DNA of 41,053 bases. Source: JBIKLM01 sp044375105 (lineage in GTDB: Bacteria > Planctomycetota > UBA1135 > GCA-002686595). The stretch spans positions 1 through 41,053 of the forward strand of contig JBILNK010000012.1 in the NCBI GenBank assembly GCA_044375105.1. The letters are read 5' to 3'. The position numbers and the translations under genes were made by a program. Shown in pieces: positions 33,663 through 41,053 of the stretch; the first letter of the stretch is position 1; each line of letters starts with the position of its first letter. The notes under the pieces were generated by a model. That model saw nothing but the letters and a program-made list of their open reading frames with translations. It was not told the DNA's origin and did not search any database.

Positions 33663-34457
33663 TCAGAAACCGAGCGAGAAGCCAAGATAGGGCCCTGAGA
33701 CGCGCGTGTTCCAATCGATTTGCTCGTCGGACCCCTCCTCGCGGTAGTTGGCTTCGAGGTCCACCCAGCGCAGGCCCGCGACCAGAGCCGAACTCCAGCC
33801 CCGTTCGGGTCCGCGCAGGAACCAGCGCAGGCCGAGATCGGCATCGAGGTAGTGGATCTCGGTCTCGCTCAAGGAAAAGCCCAGCCAGCCGAGCAGGAGC
33901 CCCACGTCGACGTCGCCCCAGTCGTAGCCGGCGCGCAGGGCCAGGTTGGGGGCGGCTCCGAGCTGATCCGTGTCGGTCTGAGCGGTGCTGGACGGGTCGA
34001 ACAGCTGGGCCTCGACCGAGTAGATGCCGAGCCCTCCGCCGAGCCCCAGGGTCCAGTGCGCGTGGTCCAGCACGTCGTAGGTGGCCAGCCAGCGGGCGAC
34101 GCCGAACTCGAGGTCGCTGACGATCGCGCTTCCCTGCGGAAAGGTGACCCCGTCGAGGGTGAAGTCGTTTTGCACCTCCCCTTGACCCGCGTACTGGGCA
34201 CCTACCCAGTCGACGGTGTGGTCCCAGCGGCCGGAGGTCCAGTCCACGCGGGGCATCAGACTGGCTTCCCGGTCGCCGAGGCCCAGGGCCCCCAAATCGT
34301 TGGGCTGGCCGGGAGCACCCGCCCCGGCGGCGAAGTCCCCCTCGAGTTCGAGCCAGCCGAGACGGGGCATGGCATCGACCCGGGGCGTGCGGCAACCGGA
34401 CAGCCCGGCCCAGATCAGGGCCAGGCCCAGGGCTTGGAGTCCGGGCCGGAAGAGCAT
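33663..34457 (-). CDS. Barrel-like outer-membrane lipoprotein, unknown function
   Basis: 264 aa from the ATG at 34457 (a TTG two codons earlier is possible). The signal peptide ends in a lipobox LSGC (Cys22). The rest alternates hydrophobic and polar residues in short strands with aromatic girdles: WTLGLGGGLGIYSVEAQLF, VDVGLLLGWLGFSL, LGLRWFLRG and ALVAGLRWVDLEANY. It ends GPYLGFSLGF with a terminal Phe, as is typical of outer-membrane beta-barrels. Having both a lipobox and a barrel-like body is uncommon. No named family recognised. An 8-bp inverted repeat (33640-33647/33660-33667) spans its stop codon. Confidence 0.75.
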   Translation of the reverse strand: MLFRPGLQALGLALIWAGLSGCRTPRVDAMPRLGWLELEGDFAAGAGAPGQPNDLGALGLGDREASLMPRVDWTSGRWDHTVDWVGAQYAGQGEVQNDFTLDGVTFPQGSAIVSDLEFGVARWLATYDVLDHAHWTLGLGGGLGIYSVEAQLFDPSSTAQTDTDQLGAAPNLALRAGYDWGDVDVGLLLGWLGFSLSETEIHYLDADLGLRWFLRGPERGWSSALVAGLRWVDLEANYREEGSDEQIDWNTRVSGPYLGFSLGF

Positions 34458-34542
34458 GAGCAAGGGACGCGGAGAGGGGCTCTACAGACTATCCCCGGAT
34501 TCGGGCCCAGGCCGCTCCAACGGCCTTCCCGGGATCCCGGCG

Positions 34543-34571
34543 TTGACAGGGGCAGGGCCCCTCGCCATTCT
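34543..34571 (+). promoter_or_regulatory. Sigma-70-type promoter for tRNA-His
   Basis: A perfect TTGACA at 34543-34548, 17-nt spacer, and CATTCT at 34566-34571 (3 of 6 to the -10 consensus). It lies 35 nt before the tRNA-His 5' end, the expected direction and distance. Confidence 0.6.
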
Positions 34572-34605
34572 CTGCGAGCCTGCTGGCGGCCTCGAGCCGC
34601 CCGGT

Positions 34606-34683
34606 GGTGAGCGTAGCTCAGTCGGTTAGAGCACGAGATTGTGGTTCTCGGGGTCGGGGGTTCAAATCCCCTCGCTCACCCCA
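34606..34683 (+). tRNA. tRNA-His (anticodon GUG)
   Basis: The acceptor GTGAGCG (34607-34613) pairs with CGCTCAC (34673-34679). The histidine-specific extra G at -1 (34606) faces discriminator C (34680). The anticodon stem CGAGA/TCTCG has loop TTGTGGT, anticodon GTG at 34641-34643. The T-arm is GGGGG/CCCCT-like with TTCAAAT. CCA is encoded at 34681-34683. Confidence 0.97.
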
Positions 34684-35067
34684 CCGGGCATCCGTCGGGC
34701 GGTTTCGCAGGGGGTGCTGGTCAGCCGAATGGCCCGGCGACCGTGGCGCGTGCGGTGTGGGGCGTGCGAGGCGGCGCGTGCGAGGCGGCCCCCGCCGTCC
34801 CCCGCCCGAAATGGGGGCCAAGAGCGAATCTCCAGGCCCCTTTGGATCCCACGGCGTCAACGGGCTCCCCGGAACACTCCGCGCCCGCCCTAGGGCCAAC
34901 CCCGCGATCGCCGCTGCGCGAAGGGCCGGCCTGCTCCGCCCTGGGCGCTCGGCAGCGGTGCAGGCCACCAGAGGCGACCGGCGGCTCCGCCGGGTCGGCC
35001 CCGACCTTGGAGCCGGATAGGCAGGGAGTTATGACACAGTCTGCGGGCATCCGCCCCCGCAACCAGG
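34684..35067. other. 384-nt leader between tRNA-His and the MoeB-like gene
   Basis: No gene. Near its 3' end is a two-tier hairpin: CGGCTCC (34982-34988) with GGAGCCG (35009-35015) encloses GGTCGG/CCGACC (34993-34998/35001-35006), 13 pairs in all. A second hairpin TGCGGG/CCCGCA (35042-35047/35056-35061) sits immediately before the start codon region (AGG then ATG at 35068). There is no T-run, so these are leader structures rather than terminators. The 15-mer GGGTCGGCCCCGACC also occurs at 3571-3585. Confidence 0.6.
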
Positions 35068-36108
35068 ATGGACCAATCTTCCCAGCCGGCCAGATTCACG
35101 CGCCAAATGGCTTTCGCCGGGCTGGGACCAGCTGGGCAGGCTCGGCTCGAGCGCTCCCGCGTGGCGATCGTCGGCGTGGGCGCCTTGGGGGGCGCAGCGG
35201 CGCTCACCTTGGCGCGCGCCGGGGTCGGCTTCCTGCGCTTGATCGATCGCGATCTGGTCGACGAGAGCAACCTGCCGAGGCAAGTGCTATTCGAGGAACG
35301 CCACGCCCGAGAGCGCACCCCCAAGGCGCTGGCCGCGATAGAAACTCTGCGGCGCGCCGGTGGGCCGACCCAGCTCGAGGCGCAACTCGTGCATCTGGGT
35401 CTCTCGCAGCTCGGCGAGTGCCTGGCGGACGTCGATCTGGTCCTCGATGGCACCGACAACGTCAGCACCCGCTATCTGCTCAACGATTGGTGCGTGCGCC
35501 AGGGCCAGCCCTGGGTGCACGCCGGGGTCGTCGGCAGTCAGGCGCGGGCCCTGCTGATCGCGCCGGGGGCGAGCGCCTGCCTGCGCTGCCTGTTCCCTGA
35601 GCCCCCGCCCCCGGGCCAGCTGGAAACCTGCGAGAGCAGCGGCGTGCTCGGGCCGGCTGTCCTGGTGGCCGCAGGCTGGCAGGCGGCTTTGGCCCTGCGC
35701 TGGCTGGGCGGCGAGCCGGAGCAGCGCGGTGGGGCAGCGGGTCGATTCGTGAGCGCCGATGTCTGGAGCGGCGAGCAGACACGGCTCCTCGCCCAGCGGG
35801 ATCCCGGCTGCCCCTGCTGCGCCTCGGGGCGCTTCGAATTCTTCGAGCAGGCCGAGCACCTTCGCCCTGTGGCCTTGTGCGGTCGCAACGCGGTCCAGGT
35901 GCCCGGCCGCGGGCAAGCTCCCGACCGCCCGAGACTGCTCGAACGCCTGGGACGCAGCGGGGCTCTGGACCTGCGCCAAGTCGGTCCGCTGCTGAGCTTC
36001 CGCCACGAAGATCTGCGCTTCACGATGTTTCCCGACGGCCGTTGCCTGGTCGAGGGCACCGAAGACCTGGCGCGCGCAGAGGCTGCCTGCGAGCGGCTGC
36101 TGCTGTGA
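35068..36108 (+). CDS. MoeB/ThiF-family sulfur-carrier adenylyltransferase
   Basis: 346-aa E1-like enzyme that would adenylate the C-terminal glycine of a MoaD- or ThiS-type sulfur carrier. The nucleotide loop is GVGALGG (residues 36-42). LIDRDLVDESNLPRQVLF and DGTDNVSTRYLLNDWC are the family blocks. Structural zinc comes from Cys171/Cys174 (CLRC) and Cys248/Cys251 (CPCC). The active-site Cys188 is in ETCESSGVLGP. After the second zinc pair a ~95-residue C-terminal domain follows (CGRNAVQVPG, then MFPDGRCLVEGTEDLARA) in place of a rhodanese. It overlaps the next gene by 4 bp, suggesting molybdenum cofactor work. MoeB and ThiF cannot be told apart by sequence alone. Confidence 0.9.
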   Translation: MDQSSQPARFTRQMAFAGLGPAGQARLERSRVAIVGVGALGGAAALTLARAGVGFLRLIDRDLVDESNLPRQVLFEERHARERTPKALAAIETLRRAGGPTQLEAQLVHLGLSQLGECLADVDLVLDGTDNVSTRYLLNDWCVRQGQPWVHAGVVGSQARALLIAPGASACLRCLFPEPPPPGQLETCESSGVLGPAVLVAAGWQAALALRWLGGEPEQRGGAAGRFVSADVWSGEQTRLLAQRDPGCPCCASGRFEFFEQAEHLRPVALCGRNAVQVPGRGQAPDRPRLLERLGRSGALDLRQVGPLLSFRHEDLRFTMFPDGRCLVEGTEDLARAEAACERLLL

Positions 36109-36725
36109 GCGGGGTGCCGCTGCTGGTGGTGTTGGCCGCGGGTCAGGGCCGGCGCCTCGGACAGACGAAGGCCCTGTGCCGCCTGGGGCCCCGCACGGCC
36201 CTGGAGCACGTCCTCGACGCGGGCCGGGGCTGGCCAAGGGCGGTGGTGCTGGGCGCGGACGCCGAGCGGATCGAAGCCGGGCTGCCCGTGGAGCTCCCCA
36301 GGATCCACAACCCAGAGTGGGCCCGGGGTCGGACGGGCGGACTGCGGCTCGCCGTGCAGCGCTTCCCGGGGCGCGACTTCCTGGTGGCGCCGGTCGATGT
36401 GCCACTGGTGCAGGCGCACACGCACCGAAACATGCGTGGCGCCTGGGAAGCCGCGGGGGCCCCCGAGCGCGGCTGGCTCGCGCCCTCCTACCTCGCCCCT
36501 GGCTCAGGGAACGATCCGCGCGCCGGCCACCCGGTGTTGATCGGCCGCGAGCTGCTGACCGAGCTGGCGAATTTTGAACCCGACCGTCCGCTGAAGGAAC
36601 TGCGCGCCTTGGCCCGCCCCTGCTGGCTGCTGGCGGTCGAAGACGAGGCAATCTTGGATGACCTGGACAGTCCGGCCGACGCGGAACGCCTGCGTCAGCG
36701 CCTGGTGCGACGATCCCCAGGATGA
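36105..36725 (+). CDS. MobA/MocA-like molybdopterin nucleotidyltransferase
   Basis: 206 aa from a GTG at 36105 that overlaps the upstream stop (GTGA), so translation is coupled. The N-terminus LVVLAAGQGRRLGQTKALCRLG is the nucleotidyltransferase signature with Lys22. FLVAPVDVPLV carries the metal-binding Asp, and GHPVLIGREL is typical of MobA/MocA. It probably transfers GMP or CMP to molybdopterin, which fits the preceding MoeB-like gene. Other sugar-nucleotide-type transfers are possible. The upstream open frame back to 35877 lies inside the partner gene and is not coding. Confidence 0.85.
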   Translation: MSGVPLLVVLAAGQGRRLGQTKALCRLGPRTALEHVLDAGRGWPRAVVLGADAERIEAGLPVELPRIHNPEWARGRTGGLRLAVQRFPGRDFLVAPVDVPLVQAHTHRNMRGAWEAAGAPERGWLAPSYLAPGSGNDPRAGHPVLIGRELLTELANFEPDRPLKELRALARPCWLLAVEDEAILDDLDSPADAERLRQRLVRRSPG

Positions 36726-37667
36726 CACCGTGACGGTGCGAGGAATACCTCGGACGGCTTGCCCGCCGAGACGCGGGACCGCGGATCAAAGCCGCCGCTC
36801 GACCCGCAGGGGAGCCCCGCGGAGGTCGGCCGACAAGCGAACCCGGCAAACAGCCGGACAGACCTCCGTTGGAGATCAGGGGTCCCCAAGAACCCCAAAT
36901 ACACGTCGGAATCACGGGGCTCGGGGGAGCCCCGGGGTCAAAGGAAGCGAAGAGGACGACCGAGGCTTGGAAGTTGCGCGGGGCAACGCGTTCCGCCGAC
37001 CCGCCTGGAACGGCCAGAAGGGCTGCCCGCTGCCTGGCCCCCCCCGAGGCGTCAACCCCTCAGCAAGGCCGTGAACAGCGCCCCTGCGGGGCCATGCGCG
37101 AGTCCCTGAACCTCCCCGACGCCGCTGCACTCCGGAGGATTCCCGGGATTATGCAGGACACGATCAACCCAGGCCTGGACAGCTGCGGGTCTATCCTGCG
37201 GTGGCGCGGGCCGATTGGACCGCCCTGCGCAAGGGCCCGACCCGTTTGTATCGGCTGCAATGCGAGCAGCCTCGATTGCCAGCCGGCGAGGCCGTTCCCG
37301 GAGCTCCCTGTGACCCTTGAGCAGAGGTCCGTGGGGTGGAAAAGCTTTCCCTACAGACGAGCTTACATCGCGCCGATGCATGAGCCCGGAGAGGTCGGCG
37401 TCGCTGCTGACGAGCCGGCGCCGCGACGGTCGAACCGGATCGGCCCGCTGAAGAGCCATCCGTACCGAGCCGTTTCGAAACCCAGACCCACTTGGAAAGC
37501 CGGAACAGCCCGCTGATCCCCACGGAAGCCGGACTCGACAGCTTTCCCTTGAGCGCATCCCTGCGTCCTGACGAAAAACCGAGGGTCTCGTCCCACGTGC
37601 GGAAGGGTGCCCCGACCACTTCCCCGAACTAGCCAGAGCCTCGCTTCGTCCGAATGAATCGATACCC
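36726..37667. other. 942-nt gene-free spacer before the DUF4388 gene
   Basis: The longest non-coding stretch. Two back-to-back hairpins follow the transferase stop: CACCG/CGGTG (36726-36738) and CGAGG/CCTCG (36739-36752), without a T-run. A 7-bp stem GGGGCTC/GAGCCCC lies at 36916-36933. From about 37100 on, base use is less GC-biased than in neighbouring genes. A minus-strand frame 37669-37052 and several shorter ones are open, but they show no domain, no SD and no codon bias like the neighbours. This may be a decayed gene or a long regulatory leader. Confidence 0.6.
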
Positions 37668-40600
37668 ATGAGTTTCCAGGGAGATGTAGCCGGAATCGGC
37701 CTGGGTGAGCTGCTGCAAGGCCTGGCCCGCGGCGGTAGGGACGGCGTCCTGACGCTCTACGGCAACGAGCAGTCCCTGCGCCTGGGCCTGGAGAACGGTC
37801 TCGTCTTCCTACTGGACAACCCCGAAGAGGACCCGGACATCTGGCGTGCCCGCGCGGATCGGGCCTTCAGCTTCGCCCCCGACCCGGCCTACGACGTCGA
37901 GCGCCGCGAGGCCATCGCCAGGGCGGCACGTCGGGAGGCATTCTTCCAGCTGCTCGACACCCAAAACGTCCACTTCCGCTTCGAGCCCGGGGACCTGCCT
38001 CAGCCGATGCACGGGGGCGTCCACGACGGGCACCACAAAGAGGACGCCCCCCCCAACCCTTGGGGTCAGGGAATGCCGGTCGAGTACCTACTGCTCGAGC
38101 ATGCCCGCATCGCGGATGAGAACGCCTCCGGGAGCGTGCAGGTCCGTCCAGACGACGTGCCGATCCTGCTCAGCGAGGAGGATCACAGCGAAAATCCCAA
38201 CGCGCTCCTCGACCAGATCGATGGCCGCTCGACGGTCATGGAGATCGCCGACCGCCTGGGTTGGCCATGCCGGCAGGTCCGCGGACTATGCGCCGAAGGC
38301 GTCAGCCGAGAGCTCCTGCGCCTGTGCACCCCCACCGAGCAGCTGGCTCTCGCCCACGCCGAACTCGAAGGTCAGCGTCTCGATCGGGCGGCTCACCACT
38401 TGACCGCCTGGCTGGCCTCAGCCCCCGCAGGTCCGCCGCTGCGCACCGAAGCCCAGTTGCTGTGGAGCGCTTGGGAAGGGGGGCAGCTTCAGTCCGCCAC
38501 CCAGTTGCTCGGGATGCGTCAGGCCCGGGCCCTGTTCCGCAAGCTCGATGCCCTAGATTCGGATATCCAGAGCCAACTGGATCGCTGGCGCGAACTCGCT
38601 GAGCACCCGCAGGGTGGCGTTCTGGCCAAGCTGCACTTCCATGCCCTGCGCACGCGTCTGCCCAAGGAAGAGCATCAAGGCTCGGAGACAGAGCTCCTGC
38701 GCTTGGCGCGCGGCTTCCTGGCGAACGATCAGAACTTCCGTGCCCGCTGTATCCTGAGGGTCGTTGCGGCGATCGCTCCGGACTCCTTGACAACGCGTAT
38801 CGAGCTCGGCACACGCTTGCTCGAGGCAGGCCTGCTCGACATGGGCTCCGACTGGATGATCGAGGCGGCTCAGGAGCTGCTTGTCCACGAGGAACTCGAG
38901 AAGGCCACTCAGGTGCTCTACTCGTTGCTCCAGTCGGCGCCCAACCACCGGGTCGCCAACGGCATGCTGCTGGAGACCAGAGAACGGCTCCGGCGCAAGA
39001 CCAAGAACCGCTGGAACGTCGCCATCGGGGCCGCGCTTGCCGTGGTCCTGTCCGGTTCGGGGGTGATCTGGTTCCAACGCAACCAGATGCGCGAGCAACG
39101 TCTGATCGAGATCACCGAGCTGCTGCATACCCCATCCCAGGCCCTGGCTCTGCTTGAGCGCTACTTTCCAGGCGACGACTCCGAGCGCATCAAGACCATG
39201 CGGGAAGGCCTATTCAAGCGCCATGCCGATGACCAGGAACAACGCGCAGGAGCCTGGGTCGCGCATTTCGATGAAACTGAAGCCAAGGTGCGCCGCGGCG
39301 ATCTCGCCGAGGCCTTTCGCAGGGTTGTAGCCCTCCCCGAGAAACCCGACGTGGCAATTTCTTACAAGCGCGGCTGGGGCAGCCACGAGGACCTGCTTGC
39401 GCTGCTCGGCAACCGCTGCGAAGAGGAAGCGGAGCGGCGCAACCCCGCAGTCCACGCATCCGAAGAAGAACTTGACGCCGAGCGCAATCTCTTGGCCAGC
39501 ATCGACAAGCTCGTTGTCGATGCCAAGTCCCAAACCAAAAAGGATCGCTTCCTGCCCTTCGCCGAGCGACTGGGGGTCTTGAGCGTATCCATGACAAAAC
39601 GCATCTCCGCTCGGGCGCGGGACCGGGCAGATCTGCGTATCCGGGATCTCGAAAATCAACAAGAGCAGCTGCTTTCTTCGGCCCGCTTTCATGCTCGCAC
39701 GGGCGAATTCAGCAGCGCACTGGATCAATACGAAGCGCTGCTCAAGCTCGAAAACTCGGAGAGCTTGGCAGGATTCTTGGCTCCCGAGGTCGAAGTTGTC
39801 CGGTCTCAACGCCAGGCCTTCGAACAGGCTCTGAATCTTTCCCGCGCCGGAGACCACAAGGGCGCGATTCAGAAGCTGAAGGACGCCAAGCTGAACCCGG
39901 CCATCTGCCCCCTCCCCTGGCGTGTCCAAAGCTCCCCTCCGGGAGCCAGTGTCAGGCTTTCAGACGGCTCTCAGCGCACGACGCCCTTCTCGATTGAATC
40001 GAACATGGGCGCTTTCATGCGGCTCGAGTTCAGCTACCCGGGCTGCGAATCTGTCAAGGTCGAGGTCGACAGCCCGCAGGACCTGCTGATCTCGCTTCAC
40101 AAGCAGCCCGAGCGGCTCTGGGTAGCCCAGCGTCAGATAGAAGCGATCCCTGTTCCGATCGGAGGGGATCAGATCGTGGCGGACCGTTTCGGTCAGGTTC
40201 AGCGGATCGACAGCCAGGGCAACGAGGTCTGGCGTCGAGAACTGGATACCTTGGCGGGTATCGCCAGGACCCCGGTTTTCCTGCAGGGTCGACCCGGCCA
40301 TATGTTGCTGCTTTCGGAGGATGGACAAGCCTGGGTGATCGATGCGACGGACGGCGACCTGGAGGGTCCCTGGACCCACACGGCCGCACCCGCCGACGGC
40401 CTGGTAGCGCTCCAGAACGGGGTGGCAGCCCTGTTCACCGATGGCAAGGTGGCTACCTGGTCGGACTCGGTTACGCCCTCCCTCAGCTCTGCCCGCGGCC
40501 TCCTGGAGCGCGGCCCGGAGCTCGACGATGGGTCCCTCGCCAGCGAGCGCGGGGATCACTACGTGGCCTTGCGGCGGGGAACGGGCAACGAGCCGGAGCT

Positions 40601-40802
40601 GGGGAATCCTTGGACTCCGTGGCGCATCGAAGTGCTGAGCGACCACTACTTGGTCCGGCGCGGGGGCAATGAGCCCGATGCTTTCACCATCAGCCGCGCC
40701 GGCCGCTGGCATTTCGTAGCCTGGGAAAGGCCCAACGCCCTGTGCCCCCGTGGCCGACTGTGGATCGCGGACGACACGGGTCTGCGGTCCTTCCTGCCCT
40801 GA
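37668..40802 (+). CDS. DUF4388 / PEGA / beta-propeller membrane protein
   Basis: 1044-aa multidomain protein. Residues 1 to about 110 form a DUF4388 (PatA-N-like) domain: SFQGDVAGIGLGELLQGLARGG, then GVLTLYGNEQSLRLGLENG. A second helical module follows (LLDQIDGRSTVMEIADRL). Residues about 225-445 are helical, TPR-like. One membrane span lies at about 450-469 (VAIGAALAVVLSGSGVIWF). A charged coiled-coil region follows to about 740. About residues 748-800 are a PEGA-like domain (WRVQSSPPGASVRLSDGSQ). The C-terminus (about 810-1044) resembles a PQQ-type propeller (VQRIDSQGNEVWRRELD, GQAWVIDATDGDL). Topology puts DUF4388 in the cytoplasm and PEGA plus propeller outside. Function unknown; a signalling or cell-surface role is inference. 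The ATG at 37668 lacks an SD. Confidence 0.85.
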   Translation: MSFQGDVAGIGLGELLQGLARGGRDGVLTLYGNEQSLRLGLENGLVFLLDNPEEDPDIWRARADRAFSFAPDPAYDVERREAIARAARREAFFQLLDTQNVHFRFEPGDLPQPMHGGVHDGHHKEDAPPNPWGQGMPVEYLLLEHARIADENASGSVQVRPDDVPILLSEEDHSENPNALLDQIDGRSTVMEIADRLGWPCRQVRGLCAEGVSRELLRLCTPTEQLALAHAELEGQRLDRAAHHLTAWLASAPAGPPLRTEAQLLWSAWEGGQLQSATQLLGMRQARALFRKLDALDSDIQSQLDRWRELAEHPQGGVLAKLHFHALRTRLPKEEHQGSETELLRLARGFLANDQNFRARCILRVVAAIAPDSLTTRIELGTRLLEAGLLDMGSDWMIEAAQELLVHEELEKATQVLYSLLQSAPNHRVANGMLLETRERLRRKTKNRWNVAIGAALAVVLSGSGVIWFQRNQMREQRLIEITELLHTPSQALALLERYFPGDDSERIKTMREGLFKRHADDQEQRAGAWVAHFDETEAKVRRGDLAEAFRRVVALPEKPDVAISYKRGWGSHEDLLALLGNRCEEEAERRNPAVHASEEELDAERNLLASIDKLVVDAKSQTKKDRFLPFAERLGVLSVSMTKRISARARDRADLRIRDLENQQEQLLSSARFHARTGEFSSALDQYEALLKLENSESLAGFLAPEVEVVRSQRQAFEQALNLSRAGDHKGAIQKLKDAKLNPAICPLPWRVQSSPPGASVRLSDGSQRTTPFSIESNMGAFMRLEFSYPGCESVKVEVDSPQDLLISLHKQPERLWVAQRQIEAIPVPIGGDQIVADRFGQVQRIDSQGNEVWRRELDTLAGIARTPVFLQGRPGHMLLLSEDGQAWVIDATDGDLEGPWTHTAAPADGLVALQNGVAALFTDGKVATWSDSVTPSLSSARGLLERGPELDDGSLASERGDHYVALRRGTGNEPELGNPWTPWRIEVLSDHYLVRRGGNEPDAFTISRAGRWHFVAWERPNALCPRGRLWIADDTGLRSFLP

Positions 40803-40961
40803 GCCGCCGCGATAGCGGAGGATGCGCTCGGCGCTGGGCCTCGTTCCAGCAGAGACCGGCACGACCGCAGCCAGCCCGGCTCGGCTCGGCTCGGGCCACG
40901 GTTGCAGGCTTCGGTCGGTCCCTGTGGCGGCGTCGAACTGGTATCGGCGCGCAGCGACGAT

Positions 40962-41046
40962 CCCAGCCTCTGCGGCCGCCGGATGGCGGCCCAAGGGCAT
41001 GCTGACAGGCTGGTCTGACCGCTCGGGCGCAGCCCGAGTCGATTTT
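40962..41046 (+). repeat. 85-nt dispersed element, copy 2
   Basis: Same orientation as copy 1 (16056-16140), with 69 of 85 identical positions. Here the folds are perfect. CCAGCCT (40963-40969) pairs with AGGCTGG (41007-41013), enclosing GGCCGCC-GGAT-GGCGGCC (40974-40991). The terminator hairpin follows. It lies 159 nt after the DUF4388 stop. The window ends 7 nt later, so its 3' boundary cannot be seen. Confidence 0.8.
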
Positions 41047-41048
41047 TT
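41021..41048 (+). terminator. Intrinsic terminator downstream of the DUF4388 gene
   Basis: CTCGGGC (41022-41028), loop GCA, GCCCGAG (41032-41038): a perfect 7-bp stem followed by TCGATTTTTT. It is the best rho-independent terminator in the window, on the plus strand and forming the 3' end of the repeated element. Confidence 0.85.
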
Positions 41049-41053
41049 CTCAG

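Noticed and set aside
33640..33667. Bidirectional terminator between the 106-aa gene and the barrel gene
   Set aside because: The 8-bp inverted repeat is real, but neither side carries a T-run.
37052..37669. 205-codon minus-strand frame before the DUF4388 gene
   Set aside because: No recognisable domain, overlapping alternative frames of similar length, and codon use unlike neighbours. Kept only as a possible gene remnant in the spacer note.

Overview
This is a GC-rich bacterial chromosome segment of about 41 kb. It is densely coding with ordinary housekeeping genes; I see no phage, transposase, CRISPR array or rRNA. The source looks like a Gram-negative, probably Planctomycetota-like or myxobacteria-like lineage. 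The reasons are several lipobox proteins, a beta-barrel-like surface protein, a DUF4388 + PEGA + propeller protein, a PurS-PurS-PurL fusion, frequent GTG/TTG starts, few Shine-Dalgarno sites and wide intergenic spacers. The lineage is an inference from gene content, not a measured placement.

Left part (1-15.7 kb, all minus strand). Read 5'->3' on the minus strand the order is atpZ, a 4-TM atpI-like gene, atpB-E-F-H-A-G-D-C (a complete F1Fo ATP synthase set), aspS, infC, rpmI, rplT, pheS and pheT (cut by the left edge). An energy operon thus runs directly into a translation-factor block; aspS overlaps atpC by 4 bp. Spacers of 765 nt (infC-rpmI) and about 250 nt on each side of atpE contain strong stem-loops. 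AtpB carries a His-rich N-terminal extension.

Middle part (16-30 kb). ndk, rqcH (NFACT) and a TPR lipoprotein lie on plus. An ECF sigma factor with its anti-sigma factor, and accA, lie on minus. purL (with two fused PurS domains), purQ and a DUF3568-like lipoprotein lie on plus. purD and a Fur-family regulator lie on minus. Purine synthesis is therefore represented by purL, purQ and purD.

Right part (30-41 kb). Three tRNA genes (Pro-UGG, Arg-UCU, His-GUG) have recognisable promoters. Between them lie an M14 zinc peptidase, a small membrane protein and a barrel-like lipoprotein. A MoeB/ThiF-type adenylyltransferase is translationally coupled to a MobA-like nucleotidyltransferase. A 942-nt gene-free spacer follows, then the 1044-aa DUF4388 protein.

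The observations most worth following are: an 85-nt element present twice in the same orientation (16.1 kb and 41.0 kb; 69 of 85 positions identical without gaps) that ends in a hairpin plus T-run; the hairpin train between atpE and atpF; and the structured infC-rpmI spacer with an 18-bp direct repeat. I found no clear multi-gene defence or mobile system.
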